Positions 16,066-23,707 of a stretch of DNA of 64,000 nucleotides are shown piece by piece. The stretch covers positions 14,327-78,326 of the forward strand of contig CAYMFM010000011.1 in the NCBI GenBank assembly GCA_964389685.1, given 5' to 3'. This DNA comes from G020353115 sp964389685 (GTDB lineage Bacteria; Bacteroidota; Bacteroidia; Bacteroidales; VadinHA17). The number at the start of each line of letters is the position of its first letter. Positions within the stretch are counted from its first letter, which is position 1. Below the pieces are notes generated by a model that worked only from the letters and a program-made list of their open reading frames with translations, did not search any database and was not told where the DNA came from. The translations under genes were made by a program, and so were the position numbers.

Positions 16066-16139
16066 GTGGATGTAGCTCAGCAGGTTAGAGCACTGGATTG
16101 TGGTTCCAGGGGTCGTGGGTTCGAGTCCCATCTTCCACC
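16066..16139 (+). tRNA. tRNA-His (anticodon GTG)
   Basis: A full cloverleaf can be drawn: acceptor GTGGATG, D arm with AGCTCAGCAGGTTAGAGC, anticodon arm CTGGATTGTGGTTCCAG with GTG, T arm with GGTTCGAGTC, and 3' acceptor strand CTTCCAC plus discriminator C. The base before the start is G, as expected for the G-1 of tRNA-His opposite C73. CCA is not encoded. Position 6:67 of the acceptor stem is a T-T mismatch, which is unusual and may reflect replacement of the 3' end by an integrating element. The last 15 bases are the attachment core repeated at the island edges. Confidence 0.93.
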
Positions 16140-16140
16140 C
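16126..16140 (+). repeat. Attachment core 1 (within tRNA-His 3' end, attL)
   Basis: TCCCATCTTCCACCC, completing the tRNA T and acceptor arms and running one base past the gene. It is identical to the cores at 16315, 61495, 61681 and 61870. Confidence 0.85.
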
Positions 16141-16150
16141 ACTGTTTAAT

Positions 16151-16183
16151 ACCGGGTTCTGAAAGGAAGCCGGTTTTCTTTTT
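16151..16183 (+). terminator. Terminator of tRNA-His
   Basis: ACCGGGTTC and GAAGCCGGT pair in eight of nine positions around a six-base loop and are followed by TTTCTTTTT, 12 bases past the tRNA. An identical copy lies at 61706-61738. Confidence 0.7.
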
Positions 16184-16306
16184 GCAGCCATTGGCTGCTT
16201 GCAGACATAAGGCTATAAAAGAAAAGAGGCTTGATGACGAGGTCATCAACCGGTTTTAAACAGTGGTGATTCCCCCTTCAGGGATCATGAATCCACCAGT
16301 TGGCGG

Positions 16307-16468
16307 ATGAATAATCCCATCTTCCACCCAAATCGACCTTATCTATCTGATAATCAGATAGGTAATTTTGAAAAGTGGCGCAAAACACCCTACTTTTACA
16401 AGCTTTGCGTCAGTTTAAGATTGGTAGCCTTGGAGTACTTAACATATCAAACATTACAGGCGAGATAA
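16307..16468 (+). pseudogene. Truncated tyrosine recombinase (N-terminal remnant)
   Basis: The ATG at 16307 opens a frame whose first 42 codons encode the same residues as the intact integrase at 61862 (MNNPIFHPNRPYLSDNQIGN...). After 16433 the sequence is unrelated and a stop follows at 16466-16468. The catalytic domain is missing. This is the left-end integrase of the island, destroyed by deletion. Confidence 0.9.
16315..16329 (+). repeat. Attachment core 2 (inside integrase remnant)
   Basis: TCCCATCTTCCACCC embedded in codons 3-8 of the truncated integrase, flanked by AA before and AAA after it, a 20-base identity shared with core 3 at 61495. Confidence 0.8.
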
Positions 16469-16626
16469 AGGTCCACCACTACATAATTAACAACTCAACA
16501 ATAACCTTAATTATCAGTGATTCTGAAGTTGAATATAAATTTTGGATTAATCAAGATATTTTGCGGTTGAGATATGTTGTAGGGGAAACAAATACTTGTA
16601 ATTATTACTTTGAACGAATAAAATAA
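16434..16626 (+). pseudogene. 3' fragment of a small unknown gene
   Basis: An 83-codon frame runs from 16375 to 16626, but its first 20 codons come from the integrase repeat read in another frame. Only the part from 16434 on (VLNISNITGEIKVHHYIINN ... LRLRYVVGETNTCNYYFERIK) looks like genuine coding sequence, with alternating strand-like segments reminiscent of a small beta-barrel (lipocalin-like) domain. The original start is lost at the 16433/16434 junction. Function unknown. Confidence 0.45.
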
Positions 16627-16644
16627 TCCCAATTTTGAATAATA

Positions 16645-16711
16645 GAACGTGCTACAACAAAAAGCTAAACCACATCCGCCAGTTGGCGGACGCAGTTTAG
16701 CTGTAACGTTC
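16645..16711. repeat. Nested inverted repeat resembling an attC-type site
   Basis: Outer boxes GAACGT and AACGTTC, inner boxes AGCTAAAC (16663-16670) and GTTTAGCT (16695-16702), and a central TCCGCCAGTTGGCGGA hairpin. Paired outer and inner boxes just after a small ORF resemble the R/L layout of integron cassette sites, but the R' consensus GTTRRRY is not matched well and no integron integrase is present. Confidence 0.35.
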
Positions 16712-16770
16712 AGTGCCATTCTGCTACTAAGCAACTTTTATTAAAGTAAATACATCCTACTAGATGAAAC

Positions 16771-17286
16771 ATGAAACGCTTAATTCTCATAACAGTATTA
16801 ATCGTCCTGATTTCTGGTTGCGAGAAATTCTTATCACCTCCAGGTAAGTCACTCGATTTTTATATAATCAAGGACTTTGAAAGAATAGGAACTACTTACA
16901 AGATTGATAACAGTTCAGTAAAACTTAGTGACTCAATTATCATTAGCTACGATGAAATAATTTCATACAATTCTAAAACTTATACATTTACAGTTACTGG
17001 GCCTTGTGCTGACAGGCTAACTGACTTTGAAAATAATCATATCCATGGGATGCCTTTTGCTGTTACCATTGACAAGGAAATTATTTATACAGGATATTTT
17101 TGGTGTGGTTTCTCCTCAGCAATGGTTGACTGGATTACTATCGATCCTTTGAATTACTCTGGCACCAATATTTTGAAAGTACGTCTAGGGTATCCCGGAA
17201 TAGTCATTGGTGATTATATACCTGATGATCGAAATGATAAGCGAATCCTGAAAACTTTAAGAAGGGATAATAAACTTATAGATTAA
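16771..17286 (+). CDS. Putative lipoprotein, function unknown
   Basis: 171 residues beginning with a lipoprotein signal (LILITVLIVLISGC, cysteine at residue 17). The rest is soluble with strand-rich character: DFYIIKDFERIGTTYKIDNSSVKLSDSIIISYDEIISY, then FTVTGPCADRLTDFENNHIHGMPFAVTIDKEIIYTGYFWCGFSSAMVDWITIDPL. The segment on substrate- or calcium-like ITIDKEIIYTGYFW is not diagnostic of any family I know. It lies alone on the island between the attC-like repeat and IS21-like remnants, probably as a stand-alone cassette. Confidence 0.7.
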   Translation: MKRLILITVLIVLISGCEKFLSPPGKSLDFYIIKDFERIGTTYKIDNSSVKLSDSIIISYDEIISYNSKTYTFTVTGPCADRLTDFENNHIHGMPFAVTIDKEIIYTGYFWCGFSSAMVDWITIDPLNYSGTNILKVRLGYPGIVIGDYIPDDRNDKRILKTLRRDNKLID

Positions 17287-17291
17287 AGACT

Positions 17292-17490
17292 CCTGTGCTC
17301 GACCTGCAAATTCCGGTGTTACTGAGCACCCATTACCGGTTTATTGTGAGCAGTTCGTTTATAGTAAATTGTATCTACCGTTCTGCATTGATAATGTGAT
17401 AGATATGTTCCGGTTACAGGTGTTCACCTTGGTCCGGAATGGGGTGCTCAATTTACCCCGGTTTGAGGTGCTCACTTGCACCGGTTTTTC
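17292..17490. repeat. Remnant of an IS21-type terminal region (copy 1)
   Basis: Contains repeated TGAGCAC/GTGCTCA words next to CCGG (17292, 17322, 17346, 17420, 17443, 17467) and can be aligned along its length with 41438-41597 and with the complement of 63514-63684. Multiple terminal TGAGCA repeats are characteristic of IS21-family ends. No istA or istB remains. Two further words (AGCTCAGTTTTAACCGG, GGCTCAC) lie at 17566-17606. Confidence 0.6.
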
Positions 17491-18042
17491 CACTAAACTA
17501 GCTTAATTATTCCGTTCTAATATAATTACATAGCTCAACATGAATAGTTATCTTTATTGAGGAAGGGTAGCTCAGTTTTAACCGGAAAAGGCGGCTCACT
17601 TTGACTTGAATTTCAACTTATTCCACGCATACCACCAATTTCTTTCGTTTTTCTGATTGTCCAAATAAAACTCCCCCAAACAATTCAAAATACCTACCTC
17701 CCCTGCAATTGAAAACAAATAAAGGGACATTATTTCGTATCAAGTAAAATACCTGTCCACATTTTGATGTACCGGAAATCCTGGAAAAAGGAGCTGTAGC
17801 TGAAGGATATATAGGATTATTTTAGTAATCTTAAGTCGGGATCTTTCTTTAGAACTGACATAATATAATAATTTAACCATCCAGGAGGGGAATTAAAGCT
17901 CACTTTACTTGACTTTCACCTGTTGTGAGTTGTACCTTTATATATACAATCCGGGACACTTAACCTTCGTGTCAAGAAGAAATCATTGAAAATGATATTT
18001 TGTTAACTAACTTTATATAAAATGAATTAGACTCACTATCAT
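17491..18042. other. Intergenic region with degenerate IS-end words
   Basis: No gene seen. GGGTAGCTCAGTTTTAACCGG and GGCGGCTCACTTTGACTTG (17566-17606), and AAAGCTCACTTTACTTGACTTTC with TTGTGAG (17895-17935), look like decayed opposite-end words of the same IS21-type element. Confidence 0.4.
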
Positions 18043-20265
18043 ATGAAAAAAGTTTCATTCATTATTCTCCTTGTATCCATTTTATTAGTTACTAAATCAC
18101 AAAATCTCGATTGGTCCTGGACTATAGTATCTGAAGGATCAGGAGAAGCTTATGCCACCAATATATGTATTGATTCAGATAAGAATGTGTTTGTATTGGG
18201 ATTATTTGAAGGTGAATTGATTTTGGCTACTGATACTTTTACATCGGCTGTAGGGGATGATATTTTTCTCGCCAAATTTGATTCTTCAGGTCATTACCAT
18301 TGGGCGACTACTATAAACAGCTCCCATTTTAAAGATAGAGGAGACTTGACTGTTGATTCTCAGGGTAATGTTTATATTACATTTTCATTTTCGAACTCTA
18401 TTACAATAAATGATATTACACTGAATTCCGATAAGATAAAAGAGGGGTTTTATGCTAAATATAACTCATCAGGTAAATTGTTATGGGTTAAGAAAATTCA
18501 TTCTGGAAGGACTTTAACAGATGTAAAATTGAAATCAGATAGGAATAATAACATTTACATTGGAGGTAATTTCACACAATCTGTTACGATTGGAGAGGTC
18601 AGTGTTTCAACACTTGGAGATGAGTATACCCAAATGATGTTTTATTCTAAACTTGACAGTGCAGGCAATTGTCTATGGTTAAAAAGAGCTCTTATGACAC
18701 CAGGATGGGATGCGTTCGGATTTAAAGACATGGATGTTGGTCCCCAGGGAAACGGATATGTTTCCGGAACATTAATGACAACTTCGGATTTTGGTGATGG
18801 TGTAATATTGGAATGTCCCGGAGAGGTACCTTTTATAGTAAAGTATGATTCTTCAGGAAAATGTTTATGGGGGTTCACAGCTGCTAGTACTTTAGATAAA
18901 TCAGGATTTTTCCAGGGATTTGGTGAAACATTTGATATATGTGCAACAGATTCAGGAAAACTATATATAACCGGTATGTACGTTGGTGGAATAATATTCG
19001 ATGATGATACCTTATGGACATTTTACGAAAAAATGGAAGAAATTTTTCTTGCAGAATTGGACACTACTGGGAATTACTTACAATCAGTTTCTTTTGGAAG
19101 TTTAGGGGATGGTGGTGATTTTGGTTTGGGCATTGAGTTTGGAGGTACGGGTGAAGGATACTTGTTAGGTTTATATGGAGATACATTAATTATGAACCAG
19201 GATACACTAATTGCAATTGAGGATACAACCTCCACTTGTGTATCATCAAATGTTTTTATTTCAAGTTTAGATGAAAATTTAAATCCAATATGGGCTAAAT
19301 CGGCAGGTCTTCAAGGTGACAGGCAATTTGGTGAAATTGTATTAGGATTTGAAAATGATATTTTTCTTGCTGGTTATAAAACCACTGTCGTATCGAAAAA
19401 AGGGGTATCAGCGATTCAGAAAAAAATATTTGTTGGGATGAAAGGCTCTGGAATAACTCCTTCGATCCCTCTTTTTTCATGGTCAGAATTAAAGCCGCCT
19501 CTTTATATAGCTAATATTACATGTCCCGGGGGCTCTGATGGTGTGATAACGTATTATATAAATGAAGGGACCTATCCACCGTATAATTACTGGTTAATTA
19601 GACTGTCAGAGGACACTATTGCTTCAGGTGTTACGGGGAATAATGTTTGTCCTTATGAATATATCGATTCTTTATCACAGGGAATATATGAGTTTAAAAT
19701 CCAGGATAGCCAGGGCAATATTTTATCTCGATTTGTATCTGTAATTGAACCACCTCCCATAATAACTGGTAGTATCTCCGGACCACTAGATGTTTTAGAA
19801 TCATCCACAGATTTGTATACCGTAAATCCACCGTCAGGTTTCTATTTTGAATGGAATGTTAACGGGGGAACTATTATTGAAGGCCAGGGAACAGATTCAG
19901 TTACTATTCAGTGGGGAGCAGTTGGATCAGGTATAATTTCAGTCCTAAAAATCGATCAATCTGGATGTACGGGAGACACAGCTACTCTTGAAGTTTCAAT
20001 AGGTTCAACAGATATAACAGATGCATCTACACAAGTTTTACAAATTTACCCTAATCCGTTTTATGATGAACTGATAATTAACTTGCCTAATAGCTTTAAA
20101 TATTATGAAGTTAAAATCACTGATATAACAGGTAGAGTCCAATTCTTAAAACATTATTCAATTGAACCAAGAATCAAAATACCAACCAACACTCTTAAAC
20201 AAGGGATTTATATTTTAAAATTAACCGGTTCAGAAATCCATCAACAATTAATTATTAAGCAATAA
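18043..20265 (+). CDS. Secreted beta-propeller (SBBP-like) protein with T9SS C-terminal sorting domain
   Basis: 740 residues. A signal peptide (VSFIILLVSILLVTKSQN) is followed by repeats of about 50 residues of the form D..GNVY..G.F......LAK.DSSG...W, typical of SBBP propeller blades (ICIDSDKNVFVLGLFEGEL, LTVDSQGNVYITFSFSNSI, KSDRNNNIYIGGNFTQSV). Near residue 585 a PKD-like strand domain begins (ISGPLDVLESSTDLYTV). The last 75 residues, LQIYPNPFYDELIINLP ... ITGRVQ ... LKQGIYILKLTG, are a type A sorting domain, so the protein is exported by the type IX system and probably anchored at the cell surface. Ligand unknown. Confidence 0.88.
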   Translation: MKKVSFIILLVSILLVTKSQNLDWSWTIVSEGSGEAYATNICIDSDKNVFVLGLFEGELILATDTFTSAVGDDIFLAKFDSSGHYHWATTINSSHFKDRGDLTVDSQGNVYITFSFSNSITINDITLNSDKIKEGFYAKYNSSGKLLWVKKIHSGRTLTDVKLKSDRNNNIYIGGNFTQSVTIGEVSVSTLGDEYTQMMFYSKLDSAGNCLWLKRALMTPGWDAFGFKDMDVGPQGNGYVSGTLMTTSDFGDGVILECPGEVPFIVKYDSSGKCLWGFTAASTLDKSGFFQGFGETFDICATDSGKLYITGMYVGGIIFDDDTLWTFYEKMEEIFLAELDTTGNYLQSVSFGSLGDGGDFGLGIEFGGTGEGYLLGLYGDTLIMNQDTLIAIEDTTSTCVSSNVFISSLDENLNPIWAKSAGLQGDRQFGEIVLGFENDIFLAGYKTTVVSKKGVSAIQKKIFVGMKGSGITPSIPLFSWSELKPPLYIANITCPGGSDGVITYYINEGTYPPYNYWLIRLSEDTIASGVTGNNVCPYEYIDSLSQGIYEFKIQDSQGNILSRFVSVIEPPPIITGSISGPLDVLESSTDLYTVNPPSGFYFEWNVNGGTIIEGQGTDSVTIQWGAVGSGIISVLKIDQSGCTGDTATLEVSIGSTDITDASTQVLQIYPNPFYDELIINLPNSFKYYEVKITDITGRVQFLKHYSIEPRIKIPTNTLKQGIYILKLTGSEIHQQLIIKQ

Positions 20266-20689
20266 GCATGTGGTTATATCATAGGTATTGCAATTACTTA
20301 TCCGAGCATTAAATTTCTAATGATTGTAAGTATTCAAAACAATACGGACTAAATGGGTTGCATATTAAGAGACTGTGTTGTGAAAAATCATCCGTTTGTT
20401 TGAATATTATATTTAACAATCTAACAGGCCTATCTCTCATTAAGTTTTGTCCAAACAAAGGGACGGTTATTTAATCGAATTTATGAAAATATTATTTCGG
20501 AATCCTCCTGTCAAAGCTAATAGAACAATATTAACTGACTAAATACAAAATCAAAGGAGTATTTCGGTGGGAATTTTGTCACTTCATAATATCCTTAACG
20601 CAACCACAGAATCGCACATAAATAATCAAATAAAGAATGGACTTTCCAACAGGATTAACACATACTAAATTCATCAAAAGATAATAGGT

Positions 20690-20809
20690 TTAGGCAACTA
20701 AAGCTAAATTACATGATCCCATCAAAACCAATTGTTCATTGTTGCACTGTGGACATTCTTCGGAATGCAGTCCTTCTAATACATCAAATGAGAATAATAT
20801 ATTTTTCAT
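20690..20809 (-). CDS. Possible 39-residue small protein
   Basis: ATG at 20807-20809, stop at 20690. The product contains LHSEECPQCNNEQLVLMGSC, with one CXXC and a third cysteine. It has no recognised homologue. It could be a small zinc-ribbon peptide, a remnant, or chance. Confidence 0.25.
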   Translation of the reverse strand: MKNILFSFDVLEGLHSEECPQCNNEQLVLMGSCNLALVA

Positions 20810-20908
20810 GATTTGTAATTTCTATCTTGATGTCTTATTCTTTTTTAATTCCGGTTAATTCTCTCGGAATTTCACCTATAAATCACCAGGTCAGGTTTAT
20901 TTTATACA

Positions 20909-21016
20909 ATTTATCGCGATATATTGCTATATATTGTCATATGAAATAAATGTATCCTAATAATAAGTCGATATAAAGTAATCCATTTGATTTTATCCCA
21001 ATATATCGCGATAAAT
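20909..21016. repeat. 18-bp inverted repeat centred on TATCGCGATA
   Basis: ATTTATCGCGATATATTG at 20909-20926 has its exact complement at 20999-21016. Each arm contains the 10-bp palindrome TATCGCGATA, and the 72-base interval has another AT-rich near-palindrome. Its place 100 bases downstream of a regulator operon suggests paired operator sites or a terminator-like structure. Confidence 0.6.
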
Positions 21017-21113
21017 CAGTGTCAAAATCAAGCTGAATTTCGCATTATTCCTCAAATACGGACAAATTCCAAGCGAGGAATTAATAGATTCTTAAATTCA
21101 TAATTCCATATCT

Positions 21114-21383
21114 TCAAGTAGATTTCACTCTCTGAGTGGGCTTAGGAGGAAACATTTTAACCAGGATTATTGTACAACCAATTAGTGCAATCCCAAATAG
21201 CGTTTCCTGCCAGGGGAAAGACTTCATTATTCTGTTGAGGATTCCACCGCCTGAATTCTTTAATGACTCTTTTACAATAGATTCAGCTTCCAGGTTCATG
21301 TCCGGAGCGGATGAAATAGGGTCAAAACCAGGAGTAATTTGAATGTTAGGTTTCCCCAGTTTATACAATTCGTAGGCTTTCAT
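21114..21383 (-). CDS. Small single-pass membrane protein, unknown
   Basis: 89 residues: a soluble N-terminal part (YELYKLGKPNIQITPGFDPISSAPDMNLEAESIVKESLK), a Gly-rich turn, one membrane segment near residues 60-80 (ETLFGIALIGCTIILVKMF) and a Lys-rich tail. Its start overlaps the stop of the upstream zinc-ribbon gene by four bases (ATGA), so the two are translationally coupled. Last gene of the three-gene minus-strand operon 22058-21114. Function unknown. Confidence 0.7.
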   Translation of the reverse strand: MKAYELYKLGKPNIQITPGFDPISSAPDMNLEAESIVKESLKNSGGGILNRIMKSFPWQETLFGIALIGCTIILVKMFPPKPTQRVKST

Positions 21384-21742
21384 ATCAGTAATTTTTCAAT
21401 TTTAAATCTTTCATTTTTAAAGGTCAATCGATACTCGTATATTCTAATAACAGATGTTTTAGTATCAAAATCCATATCTTCAACTTTTGTGTAGTAGTTA
21501 GCATCAAATCCATGCGATTCCAGAGTTTCAATAGATACATTTACTAATCCCTTTTTGTAAAACTCTGTGACAATTTTATAATTATGATGAAGTTTCCGGT
21601 TAATTTCATTTTTCTCTTTTTGATCTTTAGCATTTCGTCTATTTCGAAAGTCCCAACCACACTTCGGGCAGCAGAAAATCGCATCGGATCGTCTGGATTC
21701 AGGGATTGGATTACCACAATTTTTACAAGTGCTTTGTCCCAT
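21380..21742 (-). CDS. Zinc-ribbon protein, unknown
   Basis: 120 residues. The N-terminus is a treble-clef-like zinc ribbon with two knuckles, CKNCGNPI and CCPKCGWDFRNRRNAKDQ, resembling the CXXC-X17-CPKC motif of small Bacteroidota proteins. A basic helix follows, then a strand-rich domain (LVNVSIETLESHGFDANYYTKVEDMDFDTKTSVIRIYEYRLTFK). Nucleic-acid binding is plausible but unproven. It sits seven bases after the HTH gene and overlaps the next gene by four bases. Confidence 0.75.
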   Translation of the reverse strand: MGQSTCKNCGNPIPESRRSDAIFCCPKCGWDFRNRRNAKDQKEKNEINRKLHHNYKIVTEFYKKGLVNVSIETLESHGFDANYYTKVEDMDFDTKTSVIRIYEYRLTFKNERFKIEKLLI

Positions 21743-21749
21743 GATTTTT

Positions 21750-22058
21750 CTACTTTACGAGATTGAATTTTTTTATAATAGCATACCTGTTCGGTTTTAG
21801 AATCTTCTTTGGTGTCTTCTGCTTGGGTTTGTAATTCAGTAACTCTTCGACCCTACAACCAAAAAATTCAGCCAGGATAATCAACTCTTCAACTGGGATC
21901 GATACATCATCATCAACCTTAGCACTTAAATACCTTTGGAAGGATGCCTGTGAAATCTCCAGCATTTCAGGCAGGATATCCACTGCGCCCATGTATTCCC
22001 GGTAAGGCAATGATTCCAGTTTGTTTTTTATCCGATATTTCAATTCCAGGTTTCCCAC
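21750..22058 (-). CDS. HTH-type regulator, 102 residues
   Basis: Small protein with an XRE-like helix-turn-helix: ILPEMLEISQASFQRYLSAKVDDDVSIPVEELIILAEFFGCRVEELLNYKPK contains the recognition-helix pattern and the closing ELIILAEFFGCRVEELL typical of the lambda-repressor fold, with a basic tail (KQKTPKKILKPNRYAIIKKF). It is divergent from the second HTH gene at 22161 across a 102-base promoter region with a dyad, and heads the operon with the zinc-ribbon and membrane proteins. Confidence 0.75.
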   Translation of the reverse strand: MGNLELKYRIKNKLESLPYREYMGAVDILPEMLEISQASFQRYLSAKVDDDVSIPVEELIILAEFFGCRVEELLNYKPKQKTPKKILKPNRYAIIKKFNLVK

Positions 22059-22084
22059 GAAAAATTTTTTATAATCAAAAAAAT

Positions 22085-22111
22085 ACCTGATATTGTATCT
22101 ATAATTCAGGT
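22085..22111. promoter_or_regulatory. Dyad operator between divergent HTH genes
   Basis: ACCTGA and TCAGGT flank 15 AT-rich bases in the gap between the two regulators, a size suited to a dimeric repressor binding to both promoters. Confidence 0.55.
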
Positions 22112-22160
22112 CAAAGGTAATATATTTACACTATTATGTCAAGTTTTTTACCCTTTTATT

Positions 22161-22616
22161 ATGAAAATAGGAAAACGCATTAAGAATATCGCCCGGTCAA
22201 AGGGATTTACTGCCCAACAACTGGGCGATAAAGTCGGTAGAACACGCCAGTCCATCCAGGATATGTACAGCGGAAGGATCAAAGTAAGTCTGAATCAGTT
22301 AAAGGACGTTGCTAGTGCACTCGGAGTACCGTTAGCCCTTCTGATGGTTGATTCGGAAGATGAACTGTATGATATGATCCCTTTCATTATTCCCATGAAG
22401 GAGATTCATAAATTGATGGAAAACATCCATGAGATGGCCAAGAAAGGAAGTGCTCTGGTCAATCTTTCCATCACAGAGTCAACGGAAGGGATGTTCCTAT
22501 TTGACTATGAGTTTCGACCCCTAGAGAGTAAGTTGAGTGAAGAAGAGATAGAAAAATTTCAAAACCGGCTGAATGTCAGCTTTAAGATCACTCCTCCCCT
22601 GTTCCCCAAAGAGTAA
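22161..22616 (+). CDS. XRE-family transcriptional regulator
   Basis: 151 residues. The HTH_3 domain occupies residues 1-60: KRIKNIARSKGFTAQQLGDKVGRTRQSIQDMYSGRIKVSLNQLKDVASALGVPLALLM, a clear match to the XRE fold. The C-terminal half (FIIPMKEIHKLMENIHEMAKKGSALVNLSITESTEG) has no recognised ligand domain. Divergent partner of the HTH gene at 22058; together they look like a bistable or phage-type switch without the rest of a prophage. Confidence 0.88.
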   Translation: MKIGKRIKNIARSKGFTAQQLGDKVGRTRQSIQDMYSGRIKVSLNQLKDVASALGVPLALLMVDSEDELYDMIPFIIPMKEIHKLMENIHEMAKKGSALVNLSITESTEGMFLFDYEFRPLESKLSEEEIEKFQNRLNVSFKITPPLFPKE

Positions 22617-22833
22617 CATAATGGCAAGGAAAAGTCCGTTTTGCGTCACTGGAATGCGTCAGGTAAAAAAGTGTATAAAGATTCCGGGGGGGATGTATGG
22701 TGGGAAGTTTAGAAGAATGGAAGGCGTCGGGTGTGTAAAAGCGCTTGATAACCCGTCTTAAATTCGTATCTTGTTTCATAAAGGTATGTACAGATGACAC
22801 TCTTACCAGAACCATGATTTATTCAGATCCATT

Positions 22834-23424
22834 TTGACAGACAGAAAAGAAAATAGCGACCGGGAATTAATCCAAAGCTTAAGGGATGGAGATCTTAAAT
22901 CCTTCGATCGCCTGTTTATGAAATACAGTGAAAAGATCTTTCTCTTTGCCATGGGTTATTTGAAGAACCAGCAGGATGCTGAAGAACTAGTTCAGGACGT
23001 GTTTATTAAGGTGTGGGATAAACGCTTTGAACTAAAAGAGGAGCTCTCCTTTAAATCCTACCTGTTCACGATTGCCTACCATGCCATTATCGATTGCTTC
23101 AGGAAATGGGCAAAAGAAGAAGATTGCCTGAAACATTTCCAGGGGACCATGCCCTTATCAGAAAATGAAACCGGTGAGGAGGTTGAATATTCCGACCTGG
23201 AAAGGCTCGCCCAGGAGTCGATCGAAAAGTTGCCTCCAAAAAGTAAACTTGTTTACACGTTGAGCCGTGAAAAAGGATTATCAAACAAGGAGATCGCAGA
23301 ACGCCTGAATGTGTCCATTAAAACGGTTGAGTACCATATAACTCAATCGGTTAAATTCCTAAAAAAGCATTTGGGGAAGGAGTTTTTACCATCCCTTCTG
23401 TTCTTCTACCTGTTCCTTATGTAA
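22834..23424 (+). CDS. ECF-family RNA polymerase sigma-70 factor of a SusCD locus
   Basis: 196 residues with region 2 (FDRLFMKYSEKIFLFAMGYLKNQQDAEELVQDVFIKVWDKR, including the DAEELVQDVF core) and region 4 (LPPKSKLVYTLSREKGLSNKEIAERLNVSIKTVEYHITQSVKFLKKHL). It belongs to the Bacteroidota group that is controlled by a FecR anti-sigma factor and a TonB transporter signal. FecR, SusC and SusD follow in that order. The annotated start is an alternative codon; the first residues (TDRKENSDRELIQSL) are compatible with it. It is probably the dedicated regulator of the polysaccharide locus. Confidence 0.93.
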   Translation: MTDRKENSDRELIQSLRDGDLKSFDRLFMKYSEKIFLFAMGYLKNQQDAEELVQDVFIKVWDKRFELKEELSFKSYLFTIAYHAIIDCFRKWAKEEDCLKHFQGTMPLSENETGEEVEYSDLERLAQESIEKLPPKSKLVYTLSREKGLSNKEIAERLNVSIKTVEYHITQSVKFLKKHLGKEFLPSLLFFYLFLM

Positions 23425-23707
23425 TCCATACACTGCTACATTTTTTGATCTCGGGCAAACAACTTGATCATGGATAACGATCCCACCAGGCTCTTCCGCG
23501 TGAATCACTGATGGACATTTTGATGGGACACTTATATAGAAAACAATTGATCTCAGCTTCTTAGGAAGCTTGTTTTACACATTAATAATAGCCGCTATAC
23601 AATTTTTACATTACATTGTTAGGGTAATCTTCATTTTCACCGTATAACAAGAAACAGTAAAATTTATTTTAAGAAACAAGGATCACACCTCCTTAATTAA
23701 AGTATAG

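Larger units (their letters stand above)
16126..16433 (+). repeat. 308-bp direct repeat, left copy
   Basis: Matches 61681-61988 with one substitution (C near 16393 against T in the right copy). It spans core 1, a terminator-like hairpin, a structured spacer, core 2 and the first 42 codons of the integrase. To the right the two copies diverge abruptly, which marks a deletion or recombination junction at 16433/16434. Confidence 0.95.
20266..21113. other. Long AT-rich intergenic region
   Basis: No established gene. It holds an 18-bp inverted repeat (20909-21016) and a doubtful 39-codon ORF on the minus strand (20690-20809). The remainder shows no motif I can identify. Confidence 0.5.

Noticed and set aside
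22573..22815. Short frames on both strands between the XRE and ECF genes
   Set aside because: They overlap the 3' end of the XRE gene or have no recognisable start, motif or ribosome-binding site.
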